This document shows positions 1-5,509 of a stretch of 7,953 nt of DNA, piece by piece; within the stretch, counting starts at the first letter, position 1, and the number at the start of each line of letters is the position of its first letter. The stretch is from Candidatus Roizmanbacteria bacterium (GTDB lineage: Bacteria; Patescibacteriota; Microgenomatia; UBA1406; GWC2-37-13): the NCBI GenBank assembly GCA_026395455.1, contig JAPLYR010000072.1:1-7953 (forward strand), in the 5' to 3' direction. The position numbers and the translations under genes are program-made. The notes under the pieces are model-generated. The model saw only the letters and a list, made by a program, of their open reading frames with translations. It made no database searches and was not told the origin of the DNA.

Positions 1-212
1 AGTCCTTCTGAAAGAAGTTTTACGATGGTAAGCCTATTTGCAAATTCTTCAATTTCAGCAAGAGTCAACATATCCCGAAGAAGTGCGCCCATTTCCACTT
101 CAGTCTTCAAAGAAGATAACACTTTTACGAGTAATTTTTCCCGATCATTTTTTGGTTTGTATGCTTCCTTCTTTTTATATTCGGTTGCTGCTGCTTTTCG
201 TATATTAGCCAT
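1..212 (-). CDS. TrpR/YerC-family transcriptional regulator (HisR-like), N-terminal part, cut by the left edge
   Basis: Reading the minus strand from ATG at 212 gives 70 codons open to the edge of the window. After a short basic tail (MANIRKAAATEYKKK) comes a helical core with 'LSSLKTEVEMGALLRDM', 'LTLAEIEEFANRL' and 'TIVKLLSEG'. This follows the pattern of YerC/YecD proteins of the Trp-repressor family (SLKTEEE...LRDLCTPAEI..LA.RL.VA.LL.EG). The helix-turn-helix lies beyond the window, so DNA binding cannot be inspected. In Gram-positive bacteria, YerC-type regulators (called HisR) have been proposed to control histidine genes. Divergence from a complete his operon, with an inverted repeat over the operon's -10, makes a histidine-responsive repressor the best inference. 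The ATG is 5 nt past a TATAAT box, so the mRNA may be leaderless. The + strand reading frame over this region is a shadow. Confidence 0.85.
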   Translation of the reverse strand, partial: MANIRKAAATEYKKKEAYKPKNDREKLLVKVLSSLKTEVEMGALLRDMLTLAEIEEFANRLTIVKLLSEG

Positions 213-217
213 ACTCT

Positions 218-226
218 ATTATATCA
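218..226 (-). promoter_or_regulatory. Extended -10 promoter of the TrpR/YerC-like gene
   Basis: Read on the minus strand this is TGATATAAT, a perfect TATAAT at 223-218 preceded by the extended -10 TGn motif. No convincing -35 is present: the hexamer at a 17-nt spacing is TATTTG. Extended -10 promoters often do without a good -35. The TATAAT ends 5 nt before the ATG at 212, which puts the expected transcription start at or next to the start codon. Confidence 0.65.
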
Positions 227-229
227 CTC

Positions 230-258
230 TTGACAAATACCAAATAACGTGTTAACAT
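230..258 (+). promoter_or_regulatory. Predicted sigma-70-type promoter of the his operon
   Basis: A perfect -35 TTGACA (230-235) is followed after exactly 17 nt by TAACAT (253-258), which matches the TATAAT consensus at 4 of 6 positions. Transcription would start around 264-266, on or beside the ATG of the leader ORF at 265. It is the only good promoter seen between the divergent genes that reads toward hisG. The -10 is shared with the left arm of an inverted repeat, so a bound repressor would block it. Confidence 0.65.
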
Positions 259-270
259 ACTACCATGTTA
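253..270 (+). promoter_or_regulatory. Candidate operator: inverted repeat over the his -10 and transcription start
   Basis: TAACAT (253-258) and ATGTTA (265-270) are perfect 6-bp arms separated by 6 nt (ACTACC). The left arm is the predicted -10 and the right arm contains the leader ATG. An overlapping 8-bp palindrome, TGTTAACA (250-257), has the GTTAAC core also found at the centre of the E. coli trp operator. Either could be the binding site of the divergent TrpR/YerC-like protein. Position supports an operator, but the specific recognition motif could not be checked. Confidence 0.45.
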
Positions 271-333
271 GTTCAATTACTATTTTCACTATTACTGGAA
301 GTTTCACATCATTACTCCGCCAAGGTGGGGTAG
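265..333 (+). CDS. hisL: Histidine-operon leader peptide (22 aa, attenuation)
   Basis: ATG at 265 opens a 22-codon frame ending in TAG at 331-333. It encodes a Leu-rich N-terminal half (MLVQLLFSLLLEV) and then SHHYSAKVG, with two consecutive His codons CAT CAT at 307-312 followed by a Tyr codon. It lies between the operon promoter and the terminator that precedes hisG, and its 3' end overlaps RNA segments that can form alternative hairpins. A ribosome stalled on the His codons would cover the first segment (314-320) and free the second (324-331) to form the antiterminator. A ribosome reaching the stop codon would cover the second and allow termination. No Shine-Dalgarno precedes it, and an in-frame TAA at 253-255 means this ATG is the only ATG start; initiation is probably leaderless. 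The symbol is by analogy with enterobacterial hisL, since there is no sequence homology beyond the His codons. Confidence 0.72.
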   Translation: MLVQLLFSLLLEVSHHYSAKVG

Positions 334-366
334 TTCTAGTAAAAAAAATATTTACTAAACCCCGCC
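314..366 (+). promoter_or_regulatory. Attenuator switch: pause hairpin and antiterminator
   Basis: Segment 1 (ACTCCGC, 314-320) can pair with segment 2 (GTGGGGT, 325-331), giving 7 pairs including two G-U and a 4-nt loop. Segment 2 extended (GGTGGGGT, 324-331) can instead pair with segment 3 (ACCCCGCC, 359-366), giving 8 pairs with one G-U. That antiterminator is reinforced by a perfect inner stem, TAGTAAA (337-343) with TTTACTA (351-357). Segment 3 is also the 5' arm of the terminator at 360-376, so the antiterminator and terminator exclude each other. Segments 1-2 and the His codons lie inside or beside the leader ORF, the arrangement of classical trp/his attenuators. Confidence 0.72.
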
Positions 367-385
367 ACAAGCGGGGTCTTTTTTT
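360..385 (+). terminator. Intrinsic terminator (attenuator) just before hisG
   Basis: CCCCGC (360-365), loop CACAA (366-370) and GCGGGG (371-376) form a perfect 6-bp all-GC stem followed by TCTTTTTTT (377-385). It lies downstream of the operon promoter and ends 3 nt before the hisG ATG. It therefore cannot terminate an upstream + strand gene and is best read as a conditional terminator. The terminated leader RNA would be about 120 nt long. Confidence 0.9.
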
Positions 386-388
386 AAT

Positions 389-1261
389 ATGAAAAACTTA
401 AATAATGGTTCAATAAAATTAGCAATCCAAAAAAATGGAAGACTTACTGAAAGCACATTGGGACTTTTGAAAAGTGCTGGTCTTGAATTTGAAAATTATA
501 AAAAACAGTTATTCTCATCATGTTGGAATTTTCCACTTAATATCGTTTATTTAAGAGATGATGATATCCCCGATTATGTAGCGAGTGGAGCTGTTGATTT
601 AGGGATAGTTGGAGAAAATATAATCATTGAACAAAGGAACGATGTCACAATGCAATTAAAGCTCGGTTTTGGATATTGTTCACTTTGTTTAGCCGTACCA
701 AAAGAATCACCTATCACTTCAAGTTCTGAGCTCAATAACAAAAAAATTGCAACTTCATATCCACAATCCACGAAGCGATATTTAAATGAAAAAGGGATTG
801 AGGGAGAAATAGTGAAAATCAATGGTTCTGTTGAAATAGCTCCTTCACTCGCAATGGCAGATGCAGTAATAGATCTTGTATCCTCAGGTAGTACTTTAGC
901 ACTCAATGATCTTCGTGTAATTGAAAAAATATTTGATTCCCAAGCGGTACTTATCAAGAGCAATACTGTATCTAAAGTAAAAAATAACATTGTCAAAAAA
1001 CTATTAATACGAATAAGTGGAGTACTTGCTGCCCAAAACTATAAATATGTCATGATGAACGCTCCTGAATCTATCCTAAAGACTATTCAGAAAATTGTCC
1101 CTGGGCTAAAGTCCCCGACAGTTTCGTCTCTTTCAACAAAGGGGTGGATATCCATCCAAACAGTCATTAAAGAAGATGTATTTTGGGAAACAATAGAGAA
1201 ACTAAAAGAGGTAGGTGCAACGGGAATTCTCGTATTACCAGTTGAAAAATTAATTTTATGA
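389..1261 (+). CDS. hisG: ATP phosphoribosyltransferase, long form (HisG)
   Basis: Catalyses the first committed step, joining ATP and PRPP to give phosphoribosyl-ATP, in the cytoplasm. The 290 residues are the length of the long HisG form, which carries its own regulatory domain and needs no HisZ. Visible marks are 'AIQKNGRL' (12-19), 'RDDDIP' (56-61), 'DLGIVGEN' (70-77), 'KKIATSYP' (118-125), 'NGSVEIAP' (145-152) and the PRPP-binding stretch 'IDLVSSGSTL' (161-170). The C-terminal ACT-like domain from about 212 contains 'YKYVMMNAP' and ends in 'GATGILVLPVEKL', much like the E. coli protein, where this domain mediates histidine feedback inhibition. The ATG lies 3 nt after the U-tract of the attenuator and has no Shine-Dalgarno. 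Its end overlaps hisD by ATGA. Expression should be set by the upstream operator and attenuator. Confidence 0.97.
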   Translation: MKNLNNGSIKLAIQKNGRLTESTLGLLKSAGLEFENYKKQLFSSCWNFPLNIVYLRDDDIPDYVASGAVDLGIVGENIIIEQRNDVTMQLKLGFGYCSLCLAVPKESPITSSSELNNKKIATSYPQSTKRYLNEKGIEGEIVKINGSVEIAPSLAMADAVIDLVSSGSTLALNDLRVIEKIFDSQAVLIKSNTVSKVKNNIVKKLLIRISGVLAAQNYKYVMMNAPESILKTIQKIVPGLKSPTVSSLSTKGWISIQTVIKEDVFWETIEKLKEVGATGILVLPVEKLIL

Positions 1262-2544
1262 AAATTATTAAGCTAGAAAATGTATCCCCTTTAGATTATC
1301 AAAGAATAGTCAATCGTTCTGCTGGAGCGAATGGATTAATAATGCCAGAAGTTAAAAAAATAGTGAACGAAATAAAGCTAAATGGCGATAAGGTAATACT
1401 CAATAAGTATCAAAAGAGATTTGGAAAAAATATAGGAATTCAAGTTACAACTGAAGAAATCAATGAAGCATACAAAAACATTACTAAAGAAACAATTAAA
1501 TCACTCAATCAAATGATAAAGAATATTACTCTTGTGCAACGTGCACAATTGCCTAGAAAAAAAGATACTATTGTGAGTTCTGAATATGGTGTGAAAGTAT
1601 GGAGGGAATGGAGACCAATTGAAAAGGTAGGGTTATATATCCCGGGAGGAAAAGCAGTCTACCCTTCATCTGTATTAATGAGTGCGATCCCTGCTCAAAT
1701 TGCAGGATGCAAGGAAATTATTATGTGTTCGCCTGCCAAACCTGATGGAAAAATTCCTTCAGCCACACTAGTTGCTGCTGATATGGTTGGCATTAAAAAA
1801 ATATTTAAAGTTGGTGGAGCAGAAGCAATTGCAGCGATGATGTACGGGACAAAAACAATTCCAAACGTATATAAAATATTTGGTGCTGGAAATTCTTATG
1901 TTACCGCAGCAAAAATATTGGCACTAGAAAAAATTAGTATAGATATGCCAGCTGGGCCTTCTGAGGTATTTATTATTGCCGATGAAACTGCCAATCCTTC
2001 TTATATTGCAGCAGATTTGTTAGCCGATGGTGAGCATGGTGAAGATTCTGCATGTGTTCTTATAACAACATCAAAGAAAATTGCAGTGGAAACAATAAAA
2101 GAGATTAAACGACAACTGCCAAATCTTGTAACACAAGATAGAGCGCGTGAATCTTTAAGAAGATATGGATTGTTTGCCACAGTTAACTCTATTGATGAGG
2201 CAATTGAGTTTACAAATGTGTATGCACCTGAGCATTTGGAAATTATGACGAGAAATGCCGACTCAATAGTTTCTCAAATTAAAAACGCTGGGTCGGTGTT
2301 TATTGGTAAATGGACAACAAAATCAAGTGGTGACTATGCAACTGGAGCAAACCACGTCTTGCCAACAGGAGGGATGGCAAAGATGTATCCACCACTTGGA
2401 GTTGACGCATTTGGGAAGTGGATGCAAGTACAGAAATGTACCAAACAAGGATTACAGAAGTTAAAAGTAACAATTGAAACAATAGCGGAAGTTGAGCAAT
2501 TACCAGCTCACAAAAACTCTGTTTCAATTCGATTTAAAAAATAA
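1258..2544 (+). CDS. hisD: Histidinol dehydrogenase (HisD)
   Basis: Oxidises L-histidinol to L-histidine in two NAD-dependent steps. The 428 residues match the family (about 430). Recognisable blocks are 'VGLYIPGGKAVYPSSVLM' (124-141), 'KVGGAEAIAAM' (184-194), 'GAGNSYVTAAK' (209-219), 'DMPAGPSE' (229-236), 'YAPEHLE' with the catalytic Glu325-His326 pair, 'SGDYATGANHVLPTGG' (357-372) and 'LPAHKNSVSIR' near the end. By alignment with E. coli (zinc ligands Gln259, His262, Asp360, His419), His260, Asp359 and His418 are kept, but the Gln position is Asp257: the usual 'SQAEHG' reads 'ADGEHG'. Asp can bind metal, so activity is still expected. The ATG overlaps the hisG stop by 4 nt, indicating translational coupling; no Shine-Dalgarno is seen. 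It is followed by a hairpin and not directly by hisC. Confidence 0.97.
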   Translation: MKIIKLENVSPLDYQRIVNRSAGANGLIMPEVKKIVNEIKLNGDKVILNKYQKRFGKNIGIQVTTEEINEAYKNITKETIKSLNQMIKNITLVQRAQLPRKKDTIVSSEYGVKVWREWRPIEKVGLYIPGGKAVYPSSVLMSAIPAQIAGCKEIIMCSPAKPDGKIPSATLVAADMVGIKKIFKVGGAEAIAAMMYGTKTIPNVYKIFGAGNSYVTAAKILALEKISIDMPAGPSEVFIIADETANPSYIAADLLADGEHGEDSACVLITTSKKIAVETIKEIKRQLPNLVTQDRARESLRRYGLFATVNSIDEAIEFTNVYAPEHLEIMTRNADSIVSQIKNAGSVFIGKWTTKSSGDYATGANHVLPTGGMAKMYPPLGVDAFGKWMQVQKCTKQGLQKLKVTIETIAEVEQLPAHKNSVSIRFKK

Positions 2545-2573
2545 TATGACCCTTCAATAGACTCAGGGTCATA
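2545..2573 (+). repeat. Intercistronic hairpin between hisD and hisC
   Basis: TATGACCCT (2545-2553) and AGGGTCATA (2565-2573) are perfect 9-bp inverted arms around an 11-nt loop. No T-tract follows, so it is not an ordinary intrinsic terminator. It starts immediately after the hisD stop and fills the only sizeable gap in the operon. It could stabilise or process the mRNA, or affect hisC translation. Its left arm contains an ATG that opens a mini-frame of four sense codons (2546-2560). Confidence 0.75.
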
Positions 2574-2591
2574 GTGAGTTATACCAAAACT

Positions 2592-3683
2592 ATGAACAAA
2601 AAAATAAAAATTAGAAAAGATCTAAAAAATTGGCAAGAATATATACCTGTACAAAGTGCAGAACGTATTTCATTGGATAAAAAAATTGAGATAGACCAAA
2701 TAGATAAGCTTGACGCAGGTGAAAATGTATATGGACCATCACCTCGAGTTCAAAAAAAACTATTTCAATTTAAAGGATATCAGTTTTATCCAGATCCAGA
2801 GTATTGTCAGTTAAGAAAAGAAATAAGTAGATACGCAAAAGTCAAAGAACAACAAGTATTTGTTTCCAATGGTGCAGACGAAATAATAGATCTCATTTTA
2901 CGACTTATATTGAATGTTGGAGACGAGGTAATTGACTGTCTTCCAACATTCAGTTCATATTCTCTATCGACAATCTTAAATCGAGGCGTCCTCAAAGTGA
3001 TTAAACGTAAAAAAGATTTTTCAATTGATGAAGATATGATCATAAGAGCAATTACAAAAAAAACGAAAGTTATTTTTATATGTAATCCAAATAATCCAAC
3101 GGGAACTATTACTTCTATTGGGAATATACAAAAAATACTTAAGAAAGACGTTTTGGTTTGCATCGATGAGGCATATATTGAATTTGGGGGAGAATCTGTT
3201 GTTTCACTCTTGGATAACTATTCAAATCTGGTAGTTATCCGCTCCTTCAGTAAGTGGGCAGGTATCGCAGGGCTCCGCTTAGGATATGGATTAATGGATG
3301 AGCGTTTAGTAGGAGAGTTAATGAAGATTAAACCTCCGTATAACGTAAATTATGCTGCGGTTATAGCAGGTATTGCGGCACTTCAAGATAGCACATATAG
3401 AAAAGAAACAGTAAAAACAATTATTAATGAGAGGAATAAGATGGAAAAACAGATTACTGCACTAGATTCCTATGTGGTATTTCCATCTAGTGGGAATTTT
3501 ATATATGTACAGACAACAAAAAAACAGTTGGAAAATATTAAAAAAGAATGCAAAAGACGAAACGTTTCTCTAAGGTTTTATGATTTACAAAATGGTGGGG
3601 CAATACGAATAACCGTTGGGACTCCTATTCAGAATAGGGGAATAGTTAATATATTAAAAAATATATATGAAAAAATCATTTGA
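2592..3683 (+). CDS. hisC: Histidinol-phosphate aminotransferase (HisC)
   Basis: PLP-dependent class I/II aminotransferase that converts imidazole-acetol phosphate and glutamate to L-histidinol phosphate. From ATG at 2592 it has 363 residues, a normal length. Visible are 'LDAGENVYGPSP' (40-51, substrate/PLP region), 'SNGADEIIDL' (92-101), 'CNPNNPTG' (164-171), 'IDEAYIEF' (191-198) with the PLP-contacting Asp and Tyr, 'RSFSKWAGIAGLRLGYG' (217-233) with the Schiff-base Lys221, and 'IRITVGT' (338-344) with the carboxylate-binding Arg. An in-frame GTG at 2574 would add six residues (MSYTKT) but lies directly against the hairpin. The ATG followed by a basic 'NKKIKIRKDL' fits how HisC proteins usually begin, so I chose it; neither start has a good Shine-Dalgarno. 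The 3' end overlaps the next gene by 17 nt. Confidence 0.96.
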   Translation: MNKKIKIRKDLKNWQEYIPVQSAERISLDKKIEIDQIDKLDAGENVYGPSPRVQKKLFQFKGYQFYPDPEYCQLRKEISRYAKVKEQQVFVSNGADEIIDLILRLILNVGDEVIDCLPTFSSYSLSTILNRGVLKVIKRKKDFSIDEDMIIRAITKKTKVIFICNPNNPTGTITSIGNIQKILKKDVLVCIDEAYIEFGGESVVSLLDNYSNLVVIRSFSKWAGIAGLRLGYGLMDERLVGELMKIKPPYNVNYAAVIAGIAALQDSTYRKETVKTIINERNKMEKQITALDSYVVFPSSGNFIYVQTTKKQLENIKKECKRRNVSLRFYDLQNGGAIRITVGTPIQNRGIVNILKNIYEKII

Positions 3684-4308
3684 TTCCTTGATATTTGATA
3701 TGGATGGTGTCCTTGTGGATGTAAGGATGTCTTATAGAAAAGCTATAAAAAAAACAGCCGAGTATTTTCTCAAAAGAAAGATTAAAGATGAAGAGGTTAA
3801 TTCAATTAAACAGAGAGTTGGAATGAATAATGATTGGGACGCAACTTATGAACTTATTAATAATATAAAGATTCCATATAGAGAAGTGAAAGATATGTTC
3901 CAAAGAATATACTTGGGAGTTGGAAGTGAAAAAGGTCTCATCGATAATGAAACGTTATTAATTTCGAAAAATGATTTATCAAGATTAAAAAATATATATG
4001 GAAAATTAGGTATTGCAACCGGTAGACCCAAAGAAGAAGCTCAATATGTTCTTGACAGATTTGAGTTGAAGGAACTATTTGATGTCGTTGTAACAAAGGA
4101 AGACACACAAAAGGAAAAACCATATCCTGATCCCATATTAAAAGCTATAAAAGTTTTAGGAGTTAAAAAAAGTGTTTACATCGGAGATAGTCCAAGTGAT
4201 GTTGTCGCGGCAACTGCAGCTGGAATACCAATTCTGTTTGTTGGAGAAAATAAAGAGGCAACTATTTGCTTTAGTTCAATATTAGACGTTGTTGATTATC
4301 TTGTATGA
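3667..4308 (+). CDS. HAD-superfamily phosphatase, probable histidinol-phosphate phosphatase
   Basis: A 213-residue HAD hydrolase with all four motifs: I 'DMDGVLVD' with Asp11 (nucleophile) and Asp13; II 'ATGR' (117-120); III Lys151 in 'KEKPYPDP'; IV 'GDSPSD' (173-178). About 100 residues between motifs I and II, mostly helical in character, indicate a C1-capped subfamily I (IA-type) enzyme similar to phosphoglycolate phosphatases. This is unlike the compact N-terminal phosphatase domain of enterobacterial HisB. Histidinol-phosphate phosphatase is the only pathway step otherwise missing from this operon, and the gene sits between hisC and hisB, the position of that domain in E. coli. That makes this role the best inference. 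It overlaps hisC by 17 nt and hisB by ATGA, so it is translated with them. HAD specificity is hard to predict from sequence, and a housekeeping phosphatase role is possible. Confidence 0.85.
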   Translation: MKKSFDSLIFDMDGVLVDVRMSYRKAIKKTAEYFLKRKIKDEEVNSIKQRVGMNNDWDATYELINNIKIPYREVKDMFQRIYLGVGSEKGLIDNETLLISKNDLSRLKNIYGKLGIATGRPKEEAQYVLDRFELKELFDVVVTKEDTQKEKPYPDPILKAIKVLGVKKSVYIGDSPSDVVAATAAGIPILFVGENKEATICFSSILDVVDYLV

Positions 4309-4895
4309 AAAGAAACGCTCAAATAAAAAGAAAAACAAATGAAACAGATATCGACATTTCCCTTGTAATTGACGGGAGAGGGAAAAGAATAATCGAGACG
4401 CCGATAGGGTTTCTTAACCACATGTTAGATTTGCTTGCGAAGCAGGGGTTATTTGATCTAAAAATTAAAGCTATAGGAGATATATATATTGATGAACACC
4501 ACACTGTTGAAGATGTGGGGATAGTTTTAGGTCAGACATTTGCAAAGGCACTCGGTGATAAAAAAGGAATTAATCGATATGGATTTTTTATCCTTCCAAT
4601 GGATGAATCATTAGCTACAGTAGCTGTTGATTTTGCAGGACGAAGTGCATTCACCTTGCAATGTGAATTTAGGAGAGAAAAAGTAGGGGATCTAAGCACA
4701 GAGCTTATCTATGATTTTTGGGATGCATTTGCGCAAAATGCAAAAGCAAATATATTTATAAAAGTTGAAAATGGACGCAACGATCACCACAAAATTGAAG
4801 CTATTTTTAAGGCTTTGGCAAAAGCATTACGAATGGCTTGTGAATTTGATAAACGTGCACTATTAGAAATTCCATCGACAAAAGGAACTTTATGA
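4305..4895 (+). CDS. hisB: Imidazoleglycerol-phosphate dehydratase, monofunctional (HisB)
   Basis: Manganese-dependent dehydration of imidazole-glycerol phosphate to imidazole-acetol phosphate. At 196 residues it is the single-domain form without a phosphatase domain. Family blocks are 'GFLNHMLDLLAKQG' (35-48), 'DEHHTVEDVGIVLG' (63-76), 'PMDESLATVAVDFAGR' (98-113), 'STELIYDFWDAFAQNA' (131-146), 'NDHHKIEAIFKALAKALR' (159-176) and the terminal 'STKGTL'. The metal-binding His-rich motifs with their Glu residues (His39, His65-His66-x2-Glu69, His161-His162-x2-Glu165) are intact. The first block reads 'FLNHM' where 'FFDHM' is common, a conservative change. The start overlaps the HAD gene's stop by ATGA and the end overlaps hisH by ATGA, so three successive products are probably coupled in translation. 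Confidence 0.97.
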   Translation: MKRNAQIKRKTNETDIDISLVIDGRGKRIIETPIGFLNHMLDLLAKQGLFDLKIKAIGDIYIDEHHTVEDVGIVLGQTFAKALGDKKGINRYGFFILPMDESLATVAVDFAGRSAFTLQCEFRREKVGDLSTELIYDFWDAFAQNAKANIFIKVENGRNDHHKIEAIFKALAKALRMACEFDKRALLEIPSTKGTL

Positions 4896-5509
4896 TCACT
4901 ATTATTGACTACGGCTTAGGAAATTTAGGAAGTGTAAAAAATGCTCTAGATAAACTAGGTATTAATTCTTTGATTTCAAAATCTACAACTGATATAGAAA
5001 AAGCCGATGGGCTTATTTTTCCTGGAGTAGGAGCGGCAGGAGAAGGAATGAAAAATATCACAAGAGAGAAGCTTGACAAAATTATCAAACAAGAAGTAAG
5101 TAAGGGAAAACCAATCTTAGGTATATGTTTAGGCATGCAGCTATTTATGAGTAGAAGTGAGGAAGGAAATGTAAATTGCCTCAATATAGTTGAGGGGCTA
5201 GTGCAAAAATTTATGACCCAACTTAAAGTTCCCCAAATCGGGTGGAATACAGTTCAAATAGAAAAGGATGCAAAGTTATTTGTAGACATTCCTCAGAATA
5301 GTTATTTCTATTTTGTGCATAGCTACTATTGTTTGCCAACCAATAAAGTCGCCATTGGTAAAACAACATATGAAACACAATTTTGTAGTGCTTTACAGAA
5401 AGATAATATCTATGGCGTTCAGTTTCACCCGGAAAAAAGTGGGAGTAGTGGACTGCAGTTACTAAAAAATTTTACAAAAATAGTATATGAAAATAATACC
5501 AGCAATTGA
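4892..5509 (+). CDS. hisH: Imidazole glycerol phosphate synthase, glutaminase subunit (HisH)
   Basis: Class I glutamine amidotransferase that releases ammonia from glutamine and channels it to HisF. The 205 residues are typical. It starts 'ITIIDYGLGNLGSVKNAL', has 'FPGVGAAGEGM' (43-53), the nucleophile Cys79 in 'GICLGMQ' (77-83), 'PQIGWN' (114-119), 'YFVHSYY' (140-146) and the His179/Glu181 of the triad in 'GVQFHPEKSG' (175-184). The ATG overlaps the hisB stop (ATGA), and AAAGGA at 4881-4886 is a weak Shine-Dalgarno at short spacing. The last 23 nt overlap hisA. It works as a heterodimer with HisF, which is encoded one gene further on. Confidence 0.97.
   Translation: MITIIDYGLGNLGSVKNALDKLGINSLISKSTTDIEKADGLIFPGVGAAGEGMKNITREKLDKIIKQEVSKGKPILGICLGMQLFMSRSEEGNVNCLNIVEGLVQKFMTQLKVPQIGWNTVQIEKDAKLFVDIPQNSYFYFVHSYYCLPTNKVAIGKTTYETQFCSALQKDNIYGVQFHPEKSGSSGLQLLKNFTKIVYENNTSN

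Noticed and set aside
25..255. 76-residue + strand reading frame at the left edge
   Set aside because: It is antisense to the clearly recognisable TrpR/YerC-family protein, has no family features and runs through both promoters.
314..385. T-box riboswitch (AAGGTGGGGTA vaguely resembles the T-box antiterminator motif AGGGTGGNACCGCG)
   Set aside because: The leader is only about 120 nt, there is no room for Stem I with a specifier loop, and the ACCGCG part is absent. A leader peptide with His codons and simple alternative hairpins explains the region better.
574..996. 140-residue minus-strand frame inside hisG, and similar antisense frames inside hisD, hisC, hisH, hisA, hisF and the HAD gene
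   Set aside because: All lie opposite well-conserved His genes, have low-complexity Ser/Leu/Phe-rich translations and no initiation signals.
2574..2591. GTG at 2574 as the hisC start
   Set aside because: It abuts the 9-bp hairpin, has no usable Shine-Dalgarno and adds only MSYTKT, which is not typical of HisC. The ATG at 2592 is preferred, though not proven.
389..4895. Possible TGA reassignment, as in some CPR lineages
   Set aside because: hisG, hisC, the HAD gene and hisB all end at TGA exactly where the family C-termini are expected, and there are no internal TGA codons in the conserved frames.
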